64,000 nt of DNA, taken from positions 62,001 to 126,000 of the forward strand of contig CAMVEB010000001.1 of NCBI GenBank assembly GCA_947166385.1, given 5' to 3'. Position numbers and translations under genes: made by a program. Below, one piece after another: positions 59,120 to 64,000 of the stretch (within the stretch, counting starts at the first letter, position 1; every line of letters starts with the position of its first letter). The stretch comes from an uncultured Clostridia bacterium (GTDB lineage: Bacteria; Bacillota; Clostridia; Christensenellales; Aristaeellaceae). Under the pieces are notes generated by a model. It worked only from the letters and a program-made list of their open reading frames with translations. It searched no databases and was not told the origin of the DNA.

Positions 59120-60159
59120 ATGCTATTCTCGATCGTTACAGGGAACTGGACGAAGCCATCGCGCAGCCGGAAATCATTCAGGATTACAGCAAATATCAGT
59201 CCCTTCTGAAAGAGCGTTCTTCCCTTCAGCCTCTGGTGGATACCTATCAGAATTATCTGAACGTATCCCGCCAGCTGGAGGATGCGCGCTCGCTTCTTTC
59301 TGACCCTGATTTTGCCGCCGAAGCGGAGCTGGAAATCCAGCAGCTCTCCCGGGAACAGGCAAAACTGACGGAGGATCTGAAGCTGCTCCTGATCCCGCCG
59401 GATCCCCTGGATTCAAGAAATGTGATTCTGGAAATCCGCGCCGGTGTCGGTGGAGAGGAAGCCGCGTTGTTTGCCGGCGATCTCCTGCGGATGTACCTCA
59501 AGTATGCGGACCGAAATGGTTTGTCAGCGGATCTGATGTCCCTCAGCGATACAGATCTGGGTGGTGTCAATGAGGCGCTGGTGCTGATAACCGGCACCGA
59601 TGCCTTTGCCCGGATGAAGTTTGAAAGTGGCGTCCATTGCGTCAAGCGCGTCCCGGTCACGGAAAGCGGCGGCCGGATTCATACCTCCACCGTCACCGTC
59701 GCTGTTCTTCCGGAGGCGGAAGACATTGAGCTTGAGATCAATCCCGCTGATTTGCGGATCGATGTGTTCCATGCCTCCGGCCATGGCGGCCAGGGAGTCA
59801 ACACCACGGATAGCGCTGTCCGCATGACGCATATCCCCACCGGCACCGTAGTCACCTGCCAGGATGAGCGCAGCCAACTGGAGAACAAGGCCAAAGCGCT
59901 GAAAGTGCTGCGTTCCCGTCTGCTGGATCAGCTCCGCGCGGAGCAGGCTGAAGCCCATGCCCAGGATCGGAAGAGCCAGATCCGTTGGGGGGATCGCAGC
60001 GATCGGATCCGGACCTATTATTTTAACCATGATTATGTGGTGGACCATCGTCTCGGTCTGACAGTCAACCGTGTCCTCACGGTCATGAACGGGGATCTCA
60101 ATCCGTTTATCGATGCGCTTCGCCTGGCTGAAAAGACGGAAAAACTTGATCTCTCATGA
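59104..60159 (+). CDS. prfA: Peptide chain release factor 1
   Basis: A 351-residue release factor reading UAA and UAG. The stop-codon-reading PVT (184-186) is in VKRVPVTESGG, matching RF1, and the catalytic GGQ is at 228-230 in SGHGGQGVNTTDS. A long helical N-terminal domain (about 1-100) precedes them. The ATG at 59104 lies 16 bases inside prmC. A longer frame starting at 58834 is a shadow of prmC. Confidence 0.96.
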   Translation: MFEKLNAILDRYRELDEAIAQPEIIQDYSKYQSLLKERSSLQPLVDTYQNYLNVSRQLEDARSLLSDPDFAAEAELEIQQLSREQAKLTEDLKLLLIPPDPLDSRNVILEIRAGVGGEEAALFAGDLLRMYLKYADRNGLSADLMSLSDTDLGGVNEALVLITGTDAFARMKFESGVHCVKRVPVTESGGRIHTSTVTVAVLPEAEDIELEINPADLRIDVFHASGHGGQGVNTTDSAVRMTHIPTGTVVTCQDERSQLENKAKALKVLRSRLLDQLRAEQAEAHAQDRKSQIRWGDRSDRIRTYYFNHDYVVDHRLGLTVNRVLTVMNGDLNPFIDALRLAEKTEKLDLS

Positions 60160-60172
60160 AAGAAGTGATCTC

Positions 60173-61213
60173 TTGGAAACGAAACTGCTGAAGGCGGATG
60201 ACCAGAGTCTTCGGCTGGCCGCGGATCTTCTGAAAGCAGGTCAGCTCGTGGCCTTCCCGACGGAGACGGTTTACGGCCTTGGCGCGGACGCGCTGAACCG
60301 CGATGCGGTTCTCTCCATTTTTCAGGCAAAAGGCCGCCCGGCCGATAATCCTCTGATTGTTCATATCCATGACCGTTCTCAGTTAATCGGGCTCTGTATC
60401 GTACCGGATCAGGCTGTTCCCCTGATGGATGCTTTCTGGCCCGGCCCACTGACCATTCTGTTTGAAAAGCTCCCCGTCGTTCCGGATGAAGTCACTGCCG
60501 GTCTACCGACGGTCGCTGTGCGCATGCCTTCCCATCCGGTGGCTTCCGCGCTCCTGCGAGTGTCCGGTTTGCCGGTTGCCGCTCCTTCTGCCAACAGTTC
60601 CGGCCGTCCGAGCCCAACGCTCGCCGCTCACGTGATGGAGGATATGTCCGGCCGGATTCCGCTGATTCTGGATGGTGGTTCCTGCGATGTGGGAGTGGAG
60701 TCAACCGTCCTGGATCTTTGCCATGGAACACCGACGATTCTCCGTCCCGGCGGCATCACAAAGGAAATGCTGGAGTCTGTCCTCCATACCGGAGTCGCGC
60801 TGGCCGGCAGCATCCTGCGCCCCCTCCGTCCGGATGAGAAGGCGCTCTCTCCCGGCATGCGCTATAAGCATTATGCTCCCCGCGCTGTCATCACCCTGGT
60901 GGAAGGTGATTCCTCCGCTGTACTTCCGCTGATGCACACCCTGTACGCGGATGAAATCGCCCAGGGCAAAAAGGCCTGCGTCCTTTGCTTCTCGGAGCAT
61001 ATGGAAGCCCTGAAGGATTGCTCTCCCCACGATATCGGTTCCGAATCACACCCGGAGGAAGTTGCCCATCGGCTTTTTCGCATGCTCCGTTCCCTTGATG
61101 ACGAGGGTATGGAATCCGTTTTCAGCGAAGTGATTCCTCCGGAAGGAGTCGGCCTCGCGGTCATGAATCGTCTCGGCCGGGCCGCCGCCTTCCGGACAAT
61201 AAAAGCAGAGTAA
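60173..61213 (+). CDS. Threonylcarbamoyl-AMP synthase, Sua5 type
   Basis: A 346-residue enzyme of threonylcarbamoyladenosine (t6A37) tRNA modification. The YrdC domain has VAFPTETVYGLGADALN near residue 25, KGRPADNPLIVHI and VAAPSANSSGRPSP; the Sua5 C-terminal domain follows from about residue 215. It makes the base that MtaB then methylthiolates. I chose TTG 60173, 13 bases after the prfA stop and preceded by AAAGAAGTG; TTG 60146 or the ATG at 60113 would run into prfA. No ATG fits better. Confidence 0.9.
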   Translation: METKLLKADDQSLRLAADLLKAGQLVAFPTETVYGLGADALNRDAVLSIFQAKGRPADNPLIVHIHDRSQLIGLCIVPDQAVPLMDAFWPGPLTILFEKLPVVPDEVTAGLPTVAVRMPSHPVASALLRVSGLPVAAPSANSSGRPSPTLAAHVMEDMSGRIPLILDGGSCDVGVESTVLDLCHGTPTILRPGGITKEMLESVLHTGVALAGSILRPLRPDEKALSPGMRYKHYAPRAVITLVEGDSSAVLPLMHTLYADEIAQGKKACVLCFSEHMEALKDCSPHDIGSESHPEEVAHRLFRMLRSLDDEGMESVFSEVIPPEGVGLAVMNRLGRAAAFRTIKAE

Positions 61214-61216
61214 AAG

Positions 61217-61249
61217 AAACCGGCTTCCTGTATCTGGAAGTCGGTTTTT
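61217..61249 (+). terminator. Terminator after the Sua5 gene
   Basis: AACCGGCTTCC and GGAAGTCGGTT (one G-T pair) around a 7-base loop, followed by TTTTT. It closes the DUF1385-prmC-prfA-Sua5 run. Confidence 0.88.
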
Positions 61250-61268
61250 GAGTCATACAATCATCAGC

Positions 61269-61634
61269 TTACTGTTCGTCCATCAAATCCCACAGCGAAA
61301 TCTGCCCTTTTTCTGTTTTCATAGCTTTCTTCTTTCCCTTTTGTTCCGCTTGCAGCTGTTTTTCTTTCTCAGGCTGATCTGTCTGTTCAGGCTTTTCCTG
61401 TTCCGCCTTCAATGGCATATCCTGTTCTGTCGCGACTGCTTGTCCGGCCTTTTCCTGTTCCATCCTCAGAAGCTGATCCGTCAGGATGATCACAGCACGG
61501 ACAGAATTCCCTGCGGTTTCTTCCATGGCCGCGTTGACCCTTTGTTCCAGCTCGGTGATGTATTCATCCGAATCATCGGAATAAAAGCTGCAGGGCCGTC
61601 CGCCTATCGAAATGGTAACCTTCCTCTTTTCCAA
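61269..61634 (-). CDS. zapA: Cell division protein ZapA-like
   Basis: A 121-residue protein with KVTISIGGRPCSFYSDDSDE followed by YITELEQRVNAAMEETAG, the ZapA pattern (binds and bundles FtsZ). A long Gln/Glu/Lys-rich tail (about 70-110) ends in KGQISLWDLMDEQ. I chose the TTG at 61634, because AAGGGGAGT stands just before it and the longer frame to 61697 has no site. It lies 115 bases after pgi. Confidence 0.78.
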   Translation of the reverse strand: MEKRKVTISIGGRPCSFYSDDSDEYITELEQRVNAAMEETAGNSVRAVIILTDQLLRMEQEKAGQAVATEQDMPLKAEQEKPEQTDQPEKEKQLQAEQKGKKKAMKTEKGQISLWDLMDEQ

Positions 61635-61749
61635 ACTGACTCCCCTTTTCTGGGATTGCGGAAACTGCATCCCAACAAGGTAAATAACGATACGCAACGC
61701 ATGGAAAGTTGGTTTACGTCATCCGGAATACTGGGAAGGATCTTCTTCC

Positions 61750-63333
61750 TCAGATATTCAGCAAATCACTGAATGCTTTCAATGCGCCGTCCGTCTCATG
61801 CGCCAGGACGCGCTTTGCCAGCACCTTGCCCAGCTGTACGCCTTCCTGATCAAAGCTGTTCAGATTCCATACGAATCCCTGGAACATAACCTTGTTCTCA
61901 AAGTGGGACAGCAGCGCACCCAGGGCTTCCGGCGTCAGTTTATCGCCAATGATGATGCTGCTTGGCCGGTTTCCGGCGAAGTTCTTGTTCCGGTTATCAT
62001 CCTGTTTCCCGCAGGCAAAGGCCATAATCTGCGCGGTCACATTGGCACACAGTTTCTGCTGGCTGGTGCTTCCCTGGATCAGCACATCCGTGTCAGCCTG
62101 GCTGTTTTTAAATCCGATGAACTGCAGCGGGATAATGTCAGTTCCCTGGTGCAGCAGCTGATAGAAGGAATGCTGCCCGTTGGTTCCGGGTTCGCCGAAG
62201 ATGATCGGCCCGGTCGCGTAATCCACCGGCTCCCCGAAGCGGTTGACGCTCTTGCCGTTGGATTCCATATCCAGTTGCTGCAGGTGCGCCGGGAAGCGGC
62301 TCAGCGCCTGACTGTAAGGCAGCACGGCTGTCGCGGGATATCCGAGGATGTTCCGTTCATACACGCCGATCAGGGCGTCCAGCATCGCGGGGTTCTTCAG
62401 GGCATCCTTCTCGGTGGCCAGTTTGTCTTCCTCCGCGGCGCCCTGCAGGAACCGGGCAAAGATTTCCGGTCCAAACGCCAGTGACAGTACGGCGCCGCCC
62501 ACAGCCGATGTGGAGGAATAACGCCCTCCGATATAATCGTCCATAAAGAAGGCGGCCAGATAATCGCTGCTCTTCGCCAGTGGAGAGGTTTCGCTCGTCA
62601 CGGCGATCATATGTTTGGAAGCGTCCAGCCCCTTATTCTTCAGGGCATCCTTCACAAACGCTTCATTCGTCAGGGTTTCCAGCGTGGTACCGCTCTTGGA
62701 TACCAGGATAAAGATCGCCTTTTCGGGATCGGTGTCTGCCAGCACGGCGGCAGCGTCGTCCGGATCCACATTGCTGATGAACTTCGCTTCCATTTTGAAG
62801 CATCCGTTTTTCTTTGCCCAGTTTTCCAGCGCCAGGTACATCGCCCGCGGTCCCAGGTCGCTTCCGCCGATACCGATCTGAACAACGGTGGTGAAAGGTT
62901 CACCCTTTTCGTTCACGATCTCCCCGTTGTGAACTTTTTTCGCGAACTCGGCGATTTTCACCTGCTGTTCCGCGTAGAATGCCCGCTTGTCCACGCCGTC
63001 CGCCATGACCTTTTCGCCCAGCTGGCCTCTGGTCAGCTGGTGCAGCACCAGACGCTTCTCGCCCGTATTGATCACGGCGCCATTGTACAGTTCCTCAAAT
63101 TTCTCAGCCAGCTGGCATTCCTCGGCCAGTTTCTTCAGCTGATCCAGGATCTGGTCGTCCACACGCTTTGCGGCATAGGAATAAATCAGTCCGGCCGCCA
63201 TGGGAATCTGGTATTTCGCAACGCGTTCCGTTCCCTTTTCTCCGCTCAGAACCTCTTTCAGGTCAACAGCGTGGTTGTCTTTCTGTATTTCCTGATAGGT
63301 GCTCAGGGTGTCCAGATTTTTCCATTGATTCAT
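61750..63333 (-). CDS. pgi: Glucose-6-phosphate isomerase
   Basis: A 527-residue glycolytic enzyme interconverting glucose-6-phosphate and fructose-6-phosphate. QIGIGGSDLGPRAMYLALEN, SKSGTTLETLTN and GEPGTNGQHSFYQLLHQGTD include the sugar-phosphate site and catalytic His, and NLNSFDQEGVQLGK has the catalytic Lys region. Its length is of the longer bacterial type. The ribosome site is GGAGGG before the ATG. Confidence 0.95.
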   Translation of the reverse strand: MNQWKNLDTLSTYQEIQKDNHAVDLKEVLSGEKGTERVAKYQIPMAAGLIYSYAAKRVDDQILDQLKKLAEECQLAEKFEELYNGAVINTGEKRLVLHQLTRGQLGEKVMADGVDKRAFYAEQQVKIAEFAKKVHNGEIVNEKGEPFTTVVQIGIGGSDLGPRAMYLALENWAKKNGCFKMEAKFISNVDPDDAAAVLADTDPEKAIFILVSKSGTTLETLTNEAFVKDALKNKGLDASKHMIAVTSETSPLAKSSDYLAAFFMDDYIGGRYSSTSAVGGAVLSLAFGPEIFARFLQGAAEEDKLATEKDALKNPAMLDALIGVYERNILGYPATAVLPYSQALSRFPAHLQQLDMESNGKSVNRFGEPVDYATGPIIFGEPGTNGQHSFYQLLHQGTDIIPLQFIGFKNSQADTDVLIQGSTSQQKLCANVTAQIMAFACGKQDDNRNKNFAGNRPSSIIIGDKLTPEALGALLSHFENKVMFQGFVWNLNSFDQEGVQLGKVLAKRVLAHETDGALKAFSDLLNI

Positions 63334-63364
63334 GCTCAGCCCTCCGTTCGCATATTGTGTTTGT

Positions 63365-63393
63365 ATTATACCGCGTGCTTATCCTTGTTTCAA
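63365..63393 (-). promoter_or_regulatory. Promoter of pgi
   Basis: Minus strand TTGAAA (63393-63388), 17-base spacer, TATAAT (63370-63365), 31 bases before the ATG. Confidence 0.8.
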
Positions 63394-63395
63394 GC

Positions 63396-63433
63396 GAAAA
63401 GAAAGATCAGAAGGCATTCATTTCCTTCTGATC
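63396..63433 (-). terminator. Terminator of the amino-acid ABC gene
   Basis: GATCAGAAGG and CCTTCTGATC form a perfect 10-bp stem around a 9-base loop, followed by TTTCTTTTC on the minus strand. Confidence 0.85.
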
Positions 63434-63440
63434 CTGTCTT

Positions 63441-64000
63441 TCAGTCGTTCAGAACACGTTTCAGGAACTCCCTCGTTCTCAGGCTCTTCGGGTTGGTAAA
63501 GATCTCGGACGGCGGTCCTTCTTCTTCAATAATCCCGTCCGCCATATAGACCACATGGGAGCTCACATCCCGGGCAAAGGACATTTCATGAGTAACCACC
63601 AACATGGTCATCTTGTCCCGGGCTAGGGATTTCATGACATCCAGCACTTCCCCGACCATTTCCGGATCCAGTGCGGAGGTCGGTTCGTCAAACAGCAGGA
63701 CTTCCGGTTCCATGGCAAGTGCCCTGGCAATCGCGACTCGCTGTTTCTGTCCTCCGGAAATCTGATCTGGCCTGGCGTTGATGTAAGGGGCCATGCCGAC
63801 CTTGTTCAGATAGTACAGGGCGCGCTTCTTGGCTTCTTCCTTGTTGATTTTGGAAACCTTCTGCTGCCCGATCATGCAGTTTGCCAGCACCGTCATATTG
63901 TTGAACAGGTTGAAGTTCTGGAAAACCATTCCGACTTTGGCGCGGTATTCGGAGGGATTGATTTTCCCCTTGGATATATCCTTACCATGGAAAAGGATCT
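63441..64000 (-). CDS. Polar amino acid ABC transporter ATPase, N-terminus outside the window
   Basis: The last 186 residues of an ATPase whose start lies past the window edge. It carries [17 protein letters not shown] (Q-loop), [16 protein letters not shown] (signature), [16 protein letters not shown] (Walker B) and [19 protein letters not shown] (H-loop). The FNLF and EMSFAR forms are typical of glutamine/polar-amino-acid importers (GlnQ type). The P-loop is not included. It is the last gene of its transcript. Confidence 0.9.
   Translation of the reverse strand, partial: ILFHGKDISKGKINPSEYRAKVGMVFQNFNLFNNMTVLANCMIGQQKVSKINKEEAKKRALYYLNKVGMAPYINARPDQISGGQKQRVAIARALAMEPEVLLFDEPTSALDPEMVGEVLDVMKSLARDKMTMLVVTHEMSFARDVSSHVVYMADGIIEEEGPPSEIFTNPKSLRTREFLKRVLND

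Noticed and set aside
1..64000. tRNA, rRNA, transposase, integrase or phage genes
   Set aside because: I looked for such genes and motifs and saw none. Gene order and codon style are even throughout, so I see no sign of a recent insertion.

Overview
The window is 64 kb of dense chromosomal housekeeping DNA from a low-redundancy, probably anaerobic member of the Bacillota, most likely class Clostridia. The clues are ScpA/ScpB, a YerC/TrpR-like regulator next to pcrA-ligA, MutL with an endonuclease-type C-terminus and no MutH, a type III glutamine synthetase, an RNase E/G without its zinc-link end, XpaC-TelA, a transketolase split into two genes, and strong AGGAGG ribosome sites. I judge the GC content by eye to be slightly above 50%. 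I saw no phage, insertion sequence, CRISPR array, tRNA or rRNA.

Layout. 1-5.2 kb is a nucleoside salvage block: an ABC importer (ATPase end plus two permeases), purine nucleoside phosphorylase, then divergent phosphopentomutase and uridine phosphorylase. 5.2-7.7 kb (minus) holds an unknown coiled protein and the two transketolase halves under their own consensus promoter. 7.7-29.2 kb (minus) is a run of 16 genes with no gap above about 30 bp: yerC-like, pcrA, ligA, a site-2 protease, scpA, scpB, a membrane-anchored clostripain-family protease, two radical-SAM-associated genes, an RNase E/G, miaB, mutS, mutL, miaA and a PLP enzyme of the aluminium-resistance family. It joins replication and repair, chromosome segregation and tRNA modification. 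A gene-free stretch of about 350 bp with short repeats follows.

29.5-42.1 kb: a hotdog thioesterase, glutamine synthetase III (plus), a metallo-beta-lactamase-fold hydrolase, an amino-sugar operon (glmM, a stand-alone GlmU-like left-handed-helix acyltransferase, nagB), a flippase-like membrane protein, a large intracellular GH2 glycosidase, gpsA and a DUF1934 gene. 42.2-55.7 kb (plus): ispE, a TtcA-type enzyme, xpaC-telA, a fused dephospho-CoA kinase/lytic transglycosylase, an orphan peptide-type binding protein, then the coupled chain prmA-rsmE-mtaB-HIT, rpsU, a TRM11-like methyltransferase and rho with a long disordered N-terminal insert. 55.7-64 kb: a secreted SH3 protein, rpmE, the set DUF1385-prmC-prfA-Sua5, zapA, pgi and a partial amino-acid ABC ATPase.

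Most genes are ordinary. The items most worth a second look are the CoaE-transmembrane-SLT fusion, the repeat-bearing C11 protease inside the ScpAB operon, the Gly-to-Arg change in the MiaA P-loop, and the repeat-rich gap at 29.2-29.56 kb. I did not find a convincing new multi-gene system.
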